DNA of 19,665 nucleotides from Betaproteobacteria bacterium UBA3031 (GCA_002367635.1 DFDI01000018.1:485-20149); one strand, 5' to 3'. Counted from the stretch's first letter, positions 8,350-16,530 are shown. Translations and numbers: made by a program. The notes: a model not told the origin generated them from the letters alone.

Positions 8350-9984
8350 ATGTTCGGTCAGATGATGGATGTGCCACTTTTAATATCACACATGCTAAGA
8401 CATGCGGACCGCTACCATGGCGACTCCGAAATCGTCAGCAGGATGATCGATGGTGACATACACCGATACACTTATCGAGAGGCACACCAAAGGACGCGCA
8501 AACTCGCCAACGCATTACTGACGCTCGGCGTCAGCCCTGGCGACCGATTGGGCACTTTGGCTTGGAACACACACCGGCACTATGAAGCCTACTTCGGCAT
8601 TTCAGGCTTTGGGGCCATCAGTCACACCATAAATCCTCGTCTATTTCCGGAGCAAGTCGCCTACATCATTAATCATGCGGAAGATAAATTATTGTTTATC
8701 GATGAGACTTTTATCCCTCTTGTCGAAAAACTAGCGTCACAACTATCGACAGTTAAAAAAATTATTATCCTGACCGATAAAACCGACATTGACACATCAT
8801 TAACTAATTGGGTCGCCTATGAACCACTCATCGCGGCCCAATCTGACGAATTCGATTGGCCCACATTTGATGAACGCAGTGCTTCTTCACTTTGTTACAC
8901 GTCAGGCACAACGGGTAACCCTAAAGGGGTCCTCTACTCACATCGCTCTACAGTCATTCACACCTACACTGCCTCCATGCCAGACGCGCTTAATGTATCA
9001 GCCCGAGATGTCGTCATGCCGGTCGTGCCTATGTTCCATGTCAACGCTTGGGGACTACCCTACATATGTACGATGTCGGGCGCAAAACTGGTATTCCCAG
9101 GCCCAGCCATGGATGGACAAAGTTTGTGCGAACTGATCCAAGCTGAAGGCGTTACTTTATCGGCAGGCGTCCCAACGATTTGGGCAGGGGTGGATACGCA
9201 CCTTAAGGATAACCATCTAGAATTACCCAGCCTCAAACGTATTGTGATTGGGGGCTCGGCGTGCCCAAGCTCCATGATTCGCTCTTTCGAGGTTGATCAT
9301 AAAATCGAAGTAGCGCATGCCTGGGGCATGACCGAGATGAGCCCGTTGGGCACCTTCAATACGTTTAAAACTAAACACCTGAAACTCGACCAAGAGACTC
9401 AATTGGCGTTTAAATCACGTCAAGGACGCGTCCTATTCGGCGTTGATATGAAAATTGTTGACGGAGACGGTAACGAACTACCCTGGGATGGCACAACATT
9501 TGGTGATCTACTGGTTAGAGGTCCGAATGTATTGAGCAACTACTTTAAACACCCTGATGATCTGTTAATCACAGACTCCGAACAAAACGGTTGGTTTATG
9601 ACTGGGGACGTTGCAACCATTGATCCTGATGGATACATGCAAATCACCGATAGATCAAAAGATGTTATTAAATCTGGCGGGGAGTGGATCAGCTCCATTG
9701 AAATTGAAAATACCGCAGTCGCGCACAACGACATCATCGAAGCCGCTGTAATCGCTATTCCACATCCAAAGTGGGATGAGCGGCCATTACTGGTGGCTGT
9801 AAAGAAACCTGGCTCTTCCGTAACGAAAGAGGAACTTCTCAAGTTTTTTGTCGGCAAGATCGCCAAATGGTGCATTCCGGACGATGTTGTCTTTGTGGAA
9901 GAAATACCTCATACCGCCACAGGGAAGATTCTAAAAACCAAGCTGCGAGAGGACTTCACGAACTATACTGTTAACGAAGCATGA
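8350..9984 (+). CDS. Acyl-CoA synthetase (fatty-acid/carboxylate-CoA ligase, AlkK/DmdB-like)
   Basis: A 544-residue ANL-superfamily ligase that activates a carboxylic acid with ATP to an acyl-adenylate and then to the acyl-CoA. The P-loop CYTSGTTGNPKG is at 182-193, the acyl-adenylate motif AWGMTEMSPLG at 324-334, the hinge region TGDVATIDPDGY at 418-429 followed by DRSKD and SGGEWIS, and the adenylation lysine in TGKILKTKLR (Lys526). The N-terminal stretch, including GDIHRYTYRE and TINPRLFPEQ, resembles the medium-chain ligase AlkK and the methylmercaptopropionate-CoA ligase DmdB. I cannot separate these activities by eye. The ATG is preceded by AAGGA six bases away. It is transcribed divergently from the uptake operon, whose product it probably activates for the beta-oxidation enzymes encoded there. 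It converges on the 2-hydroxyacid dehydrogenase with 13 bp between stop codons. Confidence 0.95.
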   Translation: MFGQMMDVPLLISHMLRHADRYHGDSEIVSRMIDGDIHRYTYREAHQRTRKLANALLTLGVSPGDRLGTLAWNTHRHYEAYFGISGFGAISHTINPRLFPEQVAYIINHAEDKLLFIDETFIPLVEKLASQLSTVKKIIILTDKTDIDTSLTNWVAYEPLIAAQSDEFDWPTFDERSASSLCYTSGTTGNPKGVLYSHRSTVIHTYTASMPDALNVSARDVVMPVVPMFHVNAWGLPYICTMSGAKLVFPGPAMDGQSLCELIQAEGVTLSAGVPTIWAGVDTHLKDNHLELPSLKRIVIGGSACPSSMIRSFEVDHKIEVAHAWGMTEMSPLGTFNTFKTKHLKLDQETQLAFKSRQGRVLFGVDMKIVDGDGNELPWDGTTFGDLLVRGPNVLSNYFKHPDDLLITDSEQNGWFMTGDVATIDPDGYMQITDRSKDVIKSGGEWISSIEIENTAVAHNDIIEAAVIAIPHPKWDERPLLVAVKKPGSSVTKEELLKFFVGKIAKWCIPDDVVFVEEIPHTATGKILKTKLREDFTNYTVNEA

Positions 9985-9997
9985 CCGACTAGGGAAA

Positions 9998-10942
9998 CTA
10001 ATAGCCTTTAATTCGATCCACTGCTGAATCGGGCGCATCACCGTTTTCGATGCGTTTGATGTTTTTGATTATCTGATCAAGAGCGGCCTGCGGGACTGTG
10101 AGTCCTGACACATGAGGTGTAATTATCACGTTTGGATGATTCCATAAGGGACTTTTCGATGGCAAGGGTTCCATCTCAAAAACGTCAAGCATGGCGCCCG
10201 CGATCAGCCCCTCCTCCAAAGCTTCTAGCACATCGACTTCACAGATATGCTGGCCGCGTCCTATGTTGATCAAGAATGATTCGGCCGACATGCGACTGAA
10301 GAATTTTTTATTAATTAGCCCCTCTGTCTTGTCTGTCAATGGCAGTAAATTAACGACAACACGAGACTCGCTAAGAAAGGCCGATAAACCAGTCTCGCCA
10401 TCAAAGGTGCGTATATTATCGATGACCTTAGGGCCAGCACTCCAGCCTAAAACAGGAAATCCAATTGCAGCAAGTTGCCGGGCAACAATTGAACCAATGG
10501 CTCCTAGGCCCATCACCCCGACGGGGAACTGTTCTATTGCCTCAATATCCTCAATGGGCGCCCACCGTCGTGCATCCTGTAGCTGCTGATATGCCTCAAA
10601 TCGCCTCTGAAAACGAAGAACTCCATAGATCACGTAATGCGCCATTTGTTGGGCCATACCCGCATCGGACAATCTGACAATGGGGACGTGCGGCAAGTCC
10701 GGATCTTTGAGTAACGAATCGACTCCCGCACCCAAAACGAAGATTGCCTCTAAATTTACAAAACCTTCAAGAAAACCTAATGGAGGATTCCAAACCAACG
10801 CATACCGAACAGTACGCTTGTCCTCAACATCCTTGAGCAACTCAAATTGAAACTGAGGCAAATCTTGCTCTATCCGCGATTTCCAAACTGTTCCCGCGTC
10901 CCCTTCGCTATAAAAACCTATAACTGGCCGAGCTTTTAACAT
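9998..10942 (-). CDS. D-2-hydroxyacid dehydrogenase, glyoxylate/hydroxypyruvate reductase A (GhrA)-like
   Basis: A 314-residue NAD(P)-dependent oxidoreductase that reduces 2-keto acids to D-2-hydroxy acids. The Rossmann motif GLGAIG (145-150) and the catalytic Arg229 (INIGRG), Glu258 (FEMEPLP) and His277 (ITPHVSG) are all in place, and the length matches E. coli GhrA. Position 2 of the cofactor-binding strand end has Ser (GWSAGPK), as in enzymes that prefer NADPH, but this is only suggestive. I chose ATG 10942, 13 bp after the panC stop. The longer frame begins with TTG at 10984 inside panC. Because it follows panB and panC directly and no panE is visible here, it could reduce ketopantoate to pantoate; this is inference, and glyoxylate/hydroxypyruvate remain the default substrates. 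Confidence 0.9.
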   Translation of the reverse strand: MLKARPVIGFYSEGDAGTVWKSRIEQDLPQFQFELLKDVEDKRTVRYALVWNPPLGFLEGFVNLEAIFVLGAGVDSLLKDPDLPHVPIVRLSDAGMAQQMAHYVIYGVLRFQRRFEAYQQLQDARRWAPIEDIEAIEQFPVGVMGLGAIGSIVARQLAAIGFPVLGWSAGPKVIDNIRTFDGETGLSAFLSESRVVVNLLPLTDKTEGLINKKFFSRMSAESFLINIGRGQHICEVDVLEALEEGLIAGAMLDVFEMEPLPSKSPLWNHPNVIITPHVSGLTVPQAALDQIIKNIKRIENGDAPDSAVDRIKGY

Positions 10943-10955
10943 CCCGTTCGTTGAT

Positions 10956-11789
10956 TTACTCGACGTTAATTTCAAGATTATCAATGAGTCTCGTAGCGCC
11001 TAGTGTTGCAGCACCAAGCACAACCAAATTGGTCTCATCTTCAGCTGGTCTGCGCAACCCTTTCTGAGCCCGAATAACGACGTAGTCGACATTCCAGCCA
11101 TAACGCGCCAAACGCGCGCCCGCAGCGTACTCCATTGCAACGTACTTTCGATCACCAGCCAAAATTGCATCTCTAATCTGAATCATCGTATCTCTCAGCC
11201 TTGGAGCCTCGCTTCGTTCTGACTCATTTAAAAAACGGTTTCTCGAGGACAAAGCCAAGCCATCCTCTGAAAGCACTGTTTCAGCCGGAACAATTTCAAT
11301 AGGCAAACACAACTGTTCCGTTAACTCCCGAATGATGGCTAGCTGCTGATAATCTTTCTTTCCAAACACGGCCATCTGAGGCTGAACCGCGTTAAATAAT
11401 TTTGTAACTACCGTACACACCCCTCGAAAATGACCTGGTCTAAATCGACCTTCTAAACCGTTAGCGATCTTAGGGGGTTCAATAAAAAACACTTGCGGCT
11501 CGGGGTACATTTCATCCTCATTCGGACAAAAGACAATATCGTTTCCTAAGCTTTCCAACTTTGCGCAATCGTCCTCAAACGTCCGTGGATATCGCGAAAA
11601 ATCGTCACTTTGTCCGAACTGAAGTCGATTAACAAAAACTGTCGTCACCACAATCGGGGCACGTTCTTTACCAATACGCACCAAACTCAAATGACCATCA
11701 TGTATGTTCCCCATCGTCGGGACACAACACACCTGGTCTTCAGATGATAAACGCGCCCTAAGCTCGGAAATTGTCCTAATTATTTCCAT
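10956..11789 (-). CDS. panC: Pantothenate synthetase (pantoate-beta-alanine ligase)
   Basis: PanC joins D-pantoate and beta-alanine using ATP, through a pantoyl-adenylate, in the cytoplasm. The 277-residue protein has the nucleotidyltransferase motif MGNIHDGH (26-33, His30 and His33), the pantoate-binding FVNRLQFG (52-59), RFRPGHFRGVCTVV (115-128), GKKDYQQL (143-150) and DGLALSSRN (176-184). Many PanC proteins have Pro where this one has Arg in FVNRLQF; I recall that variant from betaproteobacteria. A GAGGG ribosome-binding site lies nine bases before the ATG. It follows panB by 44 bp and is followed by the dehydrogenase, so all three are probably one operon. Confidence 0.97.
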   Translation of the reverse strand: MEIIRTISELRARLSSEDQVCCVPTMGNIHDGHLSLVRIGKERAPIVVTTVFVNRLQFGQSDDFSRYPRTFEDDCAKLESLGNDIVFCPNEDEMYPEPQVFFIEPPKIANGLEGRFRPGHFRGVCTVVTKLFNAVQPQMAVFGKKDYQQLAIIRELTEQLCLPIEIVPAETVLSEDGLALSSRNRFLNESERSEAPRLRDTMIQIRDAILAGDRKYVAMEYAAGARLARYGWNVDYVVIRAQKGLRRPAEDETNLVVLGAATLGATRLIDNLEINVE

Positions 11790-11833
11790 TGAAACACACC
11801 CTCATTTTCCGCCAAACAATAATGATCAACAAA

Positions 11834-12628
11834 TTAGAAGCAATGCTCAGGCCCAGGGAAAGTCCCTGCCTTTACCTCTGCAACGTACGCTTTTACCGCG
11901 TCTAATATTGACGGCGCTCCGGTCATGAAGTTTTTGACGAATTTGGGCTTTCGACCCTGATAAATATCCAACATATCATAGAGATTAAGAATTTGACCGG
12001 AACAAAATGGACCAGCACCAATTCCAATGACAGGAATATTGACGGACTCCGTCACTCGCCTGCCTACCTCATTGGGCACTAACTCGAGCACCAAACCCGA
12101 AGCCCCTGCAGCCTCTAATGCCTTCGCCGCATCAACCAACTCACCAATGGCCTCGTCAGTCTTCCCTTGAACCTTAAAACCACCAAGCGCGTGAACAGAT
12201 TGAGGGGTTAATCCGATATGCCCAAAAACAGGAATGCCGCGCTCTACTACAAAATTAACAGTGTCCGCCATGATCGTCCCGCCTTCGAGTTTGACCATGT
12301 GTGCGCCAGCCGCCATCAGTTCAACCGCATTATCGAACGCCTGCTCTGGGTTTCGTTGATAACTCCCAAAAGGTAAATCTCCAACAATCAGTCCACGACT
12401 CGTGCCCTTGGCTACACATCTGGTGTGGTACGCCATATCGTCCATAGTCACGCCCAAAGTAGAATTATCGCCCTGCACCACCATGCCCAACGAATCCCCA
12501 ACTAAGAACATATCAACTTCCGCAATATCCAACATGCCCGCAAAACTAGCATCGGTACACGTCACCATCGTAATCGGATCATTTTCAGAACGCATTTTTT
12601 GCAGCGTTGAAATTGTTACTTTCGCCAT
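11834..12628 (-). CDS. panB: 3-methyl-2-oxobutanoate hydroxymethyltransferase (ketopantoate hydroxymethyltransferase)
   Basis: PanB transfers a one-carbon unit from 5,10-methylenetetrahydrofolate to 2-ketoisovalerate, making ketopantoate, the first committed step to pantothenate and CoA. The 264-residue protein shows the metal- and substrate-binding VGDSLGM (43-49, Asp45), VGDLPFGSY (82-90), MVKLEGG (111-117), GHIGLTPQ (136-143) and LELVP (181-185). Two ATG codons are adjacent at 12631 and 12628; AAGGAG is five bases from the second and only two from the first, so 12628 is the likely start. The longer frame to 12667 lacks family-like sequence. It heads the panB-panC-dehydrogenase operon and has a candidate promoter about 75-100 bp upstream. 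Confidence 0.97.
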   Translation of the reverse strand: MAKVTISTLQKMRSENDPITMVTCTDASFAGMLDIAEVDMFLVGDSLGMVVQGDNSTLGVTMDDMAYHTRCVAKGTSRGLIVGDLPFGSYQRNPEQAFDNAVELMAAGAHMVKLEGGTIMADTVNFVVERGIPVFGHIGLTPQSVHALGGFKVQGKTDEAIGELVDAAKALEAAGASGLVLELVPNEVGRRVTESVNIPVIGIGAGPFCSGQILNLYDMLDIYQGRKPKFVKNFMTGAPSILDAVKAYVAEVKAGTFPGPEHCF

Positions 12629-12888
12629 CATCACTCCTTCACAGTTTTTGACTGCGACCAAAGGCACTTAACCATTTAGCCTATTTACGATTTAGATTAA
12701 TTTTTTAGTGTCCATTAATCCGACTTTCAAGATTCTACTAGTTACGATGTCTTTCAACTTAAAAACACAGTGACACATAACCGAATACATCACTCAATCA
12801 TCTTCTCATCAGAAATGGGGAGGATTATATATTTGTTACAAAATTATATTTTTAGAGAACCGGACCGACGAGCGAGGATCGTGATTAT
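12629..12888. other. Gene-free AT-rich gap between folK and panB
   Basis: This 260-bp stretch is AT-rich and interrupted by stops in the minus-strand frames; I recognise no protein fragment in it. It holds the panB promoter candidate and leader. I see no convincing hairpin plus T-run terminator after folK. A deoxynucleoside kinase gene, which I recall between folK and panB in some betaproteobacteria, is not here. Confidence 0.5.
12702..12730 (-). promoter_or_regulatory. Candidate promoter for panB
   Basis: On the minus strand TTGAAA (12730-12725, five of six matches to the -35 consensus) and TAAAAA (12707-12702, four of six to the -10) are separated by 17 bases. Transcription would begin near 12695, giving a leader of about 65 nt before the panB ATG. 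Found by eye. Confidence 0.4.
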
Positions 12889-13383
12889 TTATATTTTCGT
12901 AACAGAATTATCCCCTAGAAGCTCGCCAGACTTTGATAAAATAAAATTCTTAGAAAGACCTATTTCCGGAGCAATTTCTAATAATGGCTTTAAGACAAAA
13001 GCCCTTTCAAACATTCGAGGATGTGGGATGCAGATATCAGAAGACGAATACCTCACCTCACCAAACAAGAGCACGTCTAAATCAATAATTCGAGGTCCAT
13101 TTCGAACCGTTCTCACTCGACCAAAAATTGTCTCGATATTCAGCAAAGACCGAAGTAAGGCTTCCGGGCCTATGCTGACCGATACTTTGCATACCGCATT
13201 CACAAATTCCGGTTGGTCAACTATTCCGATAGGATCCGATTTATAAAAAGACGATGCAGCAATCATGTCGACATACTGCAGGCTGCTGATCTTATCCAAC
13301 GCATCACGCACATTTTGTGACGGGTCCCCTAGATTTGAACCCAGACCAATAAATACAACCTCGCTAACGCCGCCAACCTTCAT
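12889..13383 (-). CDS. folK: 2-amino-4-hydroxy-6-hydroxymethyldihydropteridine pyrophosphokinase (HPPK)
   Basis: FolK transfers pyrophosphate from ATP to 6-hydroxymethyl-7,8-dihydropterin in folate synthesis. The 164-residue protein starts with FIGLGSNLGDP (11-21) and has SSFYKSDPIG (44-53), the signature RVRTVRNGPRIIDLDVLLFG (89-108, with the magnesium-binding Asp101 and Asp103) and IPHPRMFERAFVL (119-131). The length is typical for a stand-alone HPPK. Its ATG overlaps the pcnB stop in an ATGA arrangement, so translation is probably coupled. No clear ribosome-binding site is visible before it. Folate made through this step supplies the cofactor used by PanB, encoded just beyond. Confidence 0.97.
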   Translation of the reverse strand: MKVGGVSEVVFIGLGSNLGDPSQNVRDALDKISSLQYVDMIAASSFYKSDPIGIVDQPEFVNAVCKVSVSIGPEALLRSLLNIETIFGRVRTVRNGPRIIDLDVLLFGEVRYSSSDICIPHPRMFERAFVLKPLLEIAPEIGLSKNFILSKSGELLGDNSVTKI

Positions 13384-14723
13384 TCGTCTGAAGCAGTGAC
13401 ATCAGCACTCGGGGTTTTTCTCGTTCGACGTCGCGCACGTTTTTTAGGCCCAGTTGAGCCACCCGCATTATTGCGCTCTAACCATGCCTCTTGATCGTCT
13501 AGTGGGATCTCCTGGAACTGTCGCCACCACTCCACCAACTCCTCTGAGACCTCTCCAGAAAAACCTCTGAGCTCCAAAAAATCATAACCGGCACGGAACC
13601 TTCCATGCCGCAAAGTCTGAGCCGGCTTCTTGCCTCGCCGAGCCAGAAGACGACCTTGGAGATACCAAATATCTCTAACATCAGCGATAAGTCTTTTAGG
13701 AATAAACGTTTGTCCCATACCATCACAAACATCATCTATTGATCGCCCGAGAGCGCCCATATATTTAGCGTCTCCCTCAATATAATTCCACTTTATTTTC
13801 ACATCAGACCAAAGAATCGCCGCAAACAAAAATGCAGGAGAAACCGATTTTTCGCTATTAATTCGTTCATCAGTTTTTCGGAAAACCAATTGCAAAAACT
13901 CTCCCTCTTTAGACTTTTCTGCGATCTTGCCCAGCTTTTTAAATAAAGCCGCATGAAAACCGTGAGCCACGATTTGCTCCACAGCAGAAGCCGAAGAGCC
14001 ACTTTTTATTATTTTTATAAACTCATCATATAACCGAGCGGTAGGCACATCACCCAAAAGCCCGGCCAGTTTTTTGAACGGAGCCTTCGTTTTTGAATCA
14101 ATGGTTAACCCAAGCTTCTCAGACAGCCTGATCGCACGCAGCATACGCACCGGATCCTCCCGATACCGCTGCATAGGAGCCCCAATAATTCGAAGTACAC
14201 TCTGCCTTGTGTCTTCATAGCCTCCACAAAAATCTAAAACCTCTTCAGTGCGCATGTCATAGAAAAGTGCGTTGACGGTGAAATCACGCCGGATCGCATC
14301 CTCATTGATTGAACCAAACGTATTGTCACGTAACACACGACCTTTGCGATCTTGTGTATCTGACGTCTCATGGGGTGCTCGAAACGTGGACACTTCAACT
14401 AAGTCATCCCCACAGTACACATGCACCAATCTAAATCGACGACCAATGATTCGAGAATTCCTAAACACTCTCCTAACTTGCTCAGGCGTCGCGTCAGTCA
14501 CCACATCGAAATCTTTAGGTGTGACATCCAACAACAAATCTCGGACAGCACCACCGACAACATAAGCTTCGTGGCCACTTTGATTCAGTGTTGAGATTAT
14601 CCGAGTAGCACAAGGACTAATTTTTCGAATATCGATGTCGTGTTCCTCAAAAGGAATACGAAGGGGGCGACTCGATTTTTCTGGCTGCTGCCCCATAAGC
14701 ATACCAATTAAACGCTTTATCAT
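13380..14723 (-). CDS. pcnB: Poly(A) polymerase I
   Basis: PcnB adds 3' poly(A) tails to RNAs, promoting their decay. The 447-residue protein has the class II nucleotidyltransferase head: YVVGGAVRDLLL (54-65), DFDVVTDA (71-78, with Asp71 and Asp73 as metal ligands) and RRDFTVNALFYD (145-156), followed by RMLRAIRLSEKLG. The tail has a strongly basic run, KKRARRRTRK, near the C-terminus, a usual RNA-binding end for PcnB and the main reason for choosing it over a CCA-adding enzyme. The ATG at 14723 has no strong ribosome-binding site; in-frame ATGs at codons 8 and 10 are alternatives. It lies 68 bp after the BtuD-type ATPase and overlaps folK by 4 bp. Confidence 0.95.
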   Translation of the reverse strand: MIKRLIGMLMGQQPEKSSRPLRIPFEEHDIDIRKISPCATRIISTLNQSGHEAYVVGGAVRDLLLDVTPKDFDVVTDATPEQVRRVFRNSRIIGRRFRLVHVYCGDDLVEVSTFRAPHETSDTQDRKGRVLRDNTFGSINEDAIRRDFTVNALFYDMRTEEVLDFCGGYEDTRQSVLRIIGAPMQRYREDPVRMLRAIRLSEKLGLTIDSKTKAPFKKLAGLLGDVPTARLYDEFIKIIKSGSSASAVEQIVAHGFHAALFKKLGKIAEKSKEGEFLQLVFRKTDERINSEKSVSPAFLFAAILWSDVKIKWNYIEGDAKYMGALGRSIDDVCDGMGQTFIPKRLIADVRDIWYLQGRLLARRGKKPAQTLRHGRFRAGYDFLELRGFSGEVSEELVEWWRQFQEIPLDDQEAWLERNNAGGSTGPKKRARRRTRKTPSADVTASDE

Positions 14724-14773
14724 TGATTCATTGATCTGTATCTCGTCACGTTAACCCTAATGCTTGCCCGGGG

Positions 14774-14779
14774 ATTATA
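14774..14779 (-). promoter_or_regulatory. Perfect -10 box upstream of pcnB
   Basis: TATAAT is read on the minus strand in the 68-bp gap before pcnB and would give a leader of about 45 nt. No good -35 hexamer lies at 16-18 bases; TTGAAA is only 10 bases away. The box alone suggests, but does not prove, a separate pcnB-folK promoter. Confidence 0.3.
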
Positions 14780-14791
14780 GCGTACACCCTT

Positions 14792-15556
14792 TCAAGCGCT
14801 AGGAACAAAGAGCCTCACGCCATCATGCATCACCTGATCAAATCGAGTCTGGTATAAGACCTCCAAATTACTGAGGGTGAGTGTTTCACTGCAAGCGCCA
14901 GCAAGATGAGATCCATCCGCAAATATCATCAGGGTATGCGTAAAGAAACGGCTCACCATATTAATGTCGTGTATCACCATCATCGATGTTCTATCGTTCT
15001 TTCGAGTCAGGTCGCAAACCCAAGATAAAAACTTCATCTGCCCCGAATAATCTAAATTTTCAAGTGGCTCATCCCAAAGAAATAATTTTGGATCTTGTGC
15101 CATTAAACTTGCTAAACGCGCGCGCTGCCGCTCACCACCAGACAAACTTCGATATTCGCGGTTACTCAAATCCTTAATTTCGAAATGTTCCAGCGCCCGT
15201 TGAGTCATTATTTGATCATCATCAGACTTAGCCCACAACCCTGACGAATGAGAAAAACGCCCTAAACCAACATACTCCTCTACGCATCCCCAATAATGAT
15301 CATCTTCAAATTGAGGAAGTAAGCCAATCTGCCTAGCTAAGGATTTTTTCGAAAACGCAGGCGTAGCAATACCATCGGCTAGAACCTGTCCCTTCAACGG
15401 GTTTTCAATGCCTGCTAAAAGTCGTAACAAGGATGATTTTCCTGTCCCGTTAGCACCCAATATTGCCCAGTTCTCACCCAAACCCAAAGCCAAAGACAGG
15501 CCGTTCAAAAGCACCCTGCCACCAATAATCACTGAAAGGTCCTTAGTTTCTAACAT
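14792..15556 (-). CDS. FecE/BtuD-type ABC transporter ATP-binding protein
   Basis: A 254-residue cytoplasmic ATPase of the iron-siderophore/haem/cobalamin uptake family. It has Walker A GANGTGKS (34-41), signature LSGGERQRARLA (138-149), Walker B LFLWDEP (158-164, Asp162 and Glu163) and switch His196 (VIHDI), so ATP hydrolysis should be intact. The ATG at 15556 overlaps the permease gene by 14 bp; a GTG immediately before it (15559) is the alternative. The overlap marks it as the partner of that permease. The signals do not tell cobalamin from ferric-siderophore or haem. No riboswitch or TonB receptor gene is in the window to decide it. Confidence 0.92.
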   Translation of the reverse strand: MLETKDLSVIIGGRVLLNGLSLALGLGENWAILGANGTGKSSLLRLLAGIENPLKGQVLADGIATPAFSKKSLARQIGLLPQFEDDHYWGCVEEYVGLGRFSHSSGLWAKSDDDQIMTQRALEHFEIKDLSNREYRSLSGGERQRARLASLMAQDPKLFLWDEPLENLDYSGQMKFLSWVCDLTRKNDRTSMMVIHDINMVSRFFTHTLMIFADGSHLAGACSETLTLSNLEVLYQTRFDQVMHDGVRLFVPSA

Positions 15557-16523
15557 CACTACGTTTATTCAATAAGTAAATGAGGATCGGCACACCTATC
15601 AATGCGGTCATAACACCCACAGGTAATTGAACAGGTGCCCAAACAGAGCGTGCTAGGGTGTCTGCAACGACCACCATGGCGCCGCCCACACAAGCAGACA
15701 TCGGAATTAAATATCGATGAGACCACACGCCAGTCATGCGAATCATATGCGGCACCACAAGACCAACAAAACCAATTGACCCGCCCTCAACCACAACGGC
15801 GACGGCTGCTAATGAGGCCAAAAGATAGACAACATATTCCAGTCGCTTTACAGAGACACCGATGGCTAATGCGCGTTCAGATCCAAGGGACATAGCGTCA
15901 AGAGCTCGTCCAAAAAAAACACCAAAAACGATAATTACTATCGCAAGCGCACCAGCCCAAACCCGAGGTTGGGCGTAGGTCAGATCTCCCATCATCCAGA
16001 AAATCATGCCTTTCATCATGTTTGGTGGAGACAGTACAAGAATCAAACTGATCAACGCGTTTAAGCCCGCCGACACCATCACCCCCGTCAGAATCAATCG
16101 ATAAGGATTCCAATCAGCGCCCCTGCGCGCGATTAAGGCGACCAGCACAATCACTAACCCCGCCCCGATAAATCCAAACGGGATTGAATAAGCAGGCACC
16201 GCGAACACCAAAGCCCCAAGGACGCCCAGAGACGCGCCACTGGAAATGCCAAAAATATAAGGATCTGCGAGTGGATTACGTAACAACGTTTGGAGCAAGC
16301 AACCAGACATCGCAAGCAGCGCACCCGACACAAAGGCCACAAGAACCCTAGGAAATCTCAACTGCGAGATTACCGTCCAATAGACGCCCTCGCCTGAGCG
16401 AATGCTCTCAACAATCGTTGCGATCGGAATGGACACGCTACCAAAGCTGATACACGCGATCGCAACACAAACACTCAAGCAGGCTACCCAAAATAACGCT
16501 GACGGCTGACCAATTCGCATCAT
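15543..16523 (-). CDS. FecCD/BtuC-family ABC transporter permease
   Basis: A 326-residue polytopic inner-membrane protein. The family motif RNPLADPYIFGISSGASLG (82-100) is present, along with LRFPRVLVAFVSGALLAMSG near 55-74 and, late in the protein, GFVGLVVPHMIR, a typical ATPase-contact and channel segment. It should dimerise to form the channel for a metal chelate or cobalamin, driven by the overlapping ATPase. The start is one of two adjacent ATGs (16523 or 16520), seven bases after the HAD gene stop, and has no clear ribosome-binding site, so translation may depend on coupling. No periplasmic binding protein gene is visible in this window, so the pair must use one encoded elsewhere. Confidence 0.93.
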   Translation of the reverse strand: MMRIGQPSALFWVACLSVCVAIACISFGSVSIPIATIVESIRSGEGVYWTVISQLRFPRVLVAFVSGALLAMSGCLLQTLLRNPLADPYIFGISSGASLGVLGALVFAVPAYSIPFGFIGAGLVIVLVALIARRGADWNPYRLILTGVMVSAGLNALISLILVLSPPNMMKGMIFWMMGDLTYAQPRVWAGALAIVIIVFGVFFGRALDAMSLGSERALAIGVSVKRLEYVVYLLASLAAVAVVVEGGSIGFVGLVVPHMIRMTGVWSHRYLIPMSACVGGAMVVVADTLARSVWAPVQLPVGVMTALIGVPILIYLLNKRSDVRN

Positions 16524-16530
16524 TGGAAGA

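Noticed and set aside
9540..9875. 111-codon minus-strand frame inside the acyl-CoA ligase gene
   Set aside because: It lies entirely within a gene with intact ligase motifs and has no recognisable features or ribosome-binding site.
10943..10984. Longer dehydrogenase frame starting at TTG 10984 inside panC
   Set aside because: The added residues do not resemble GhrA proteins, and ATG 10942 gives the family length.
12770..13246. 158-codon plus-strand open frame running antisense through folK
   Set aside because: It overlaps the well-supported folK gene and its translation shows no family motif; it is a shadow of the coding strand.
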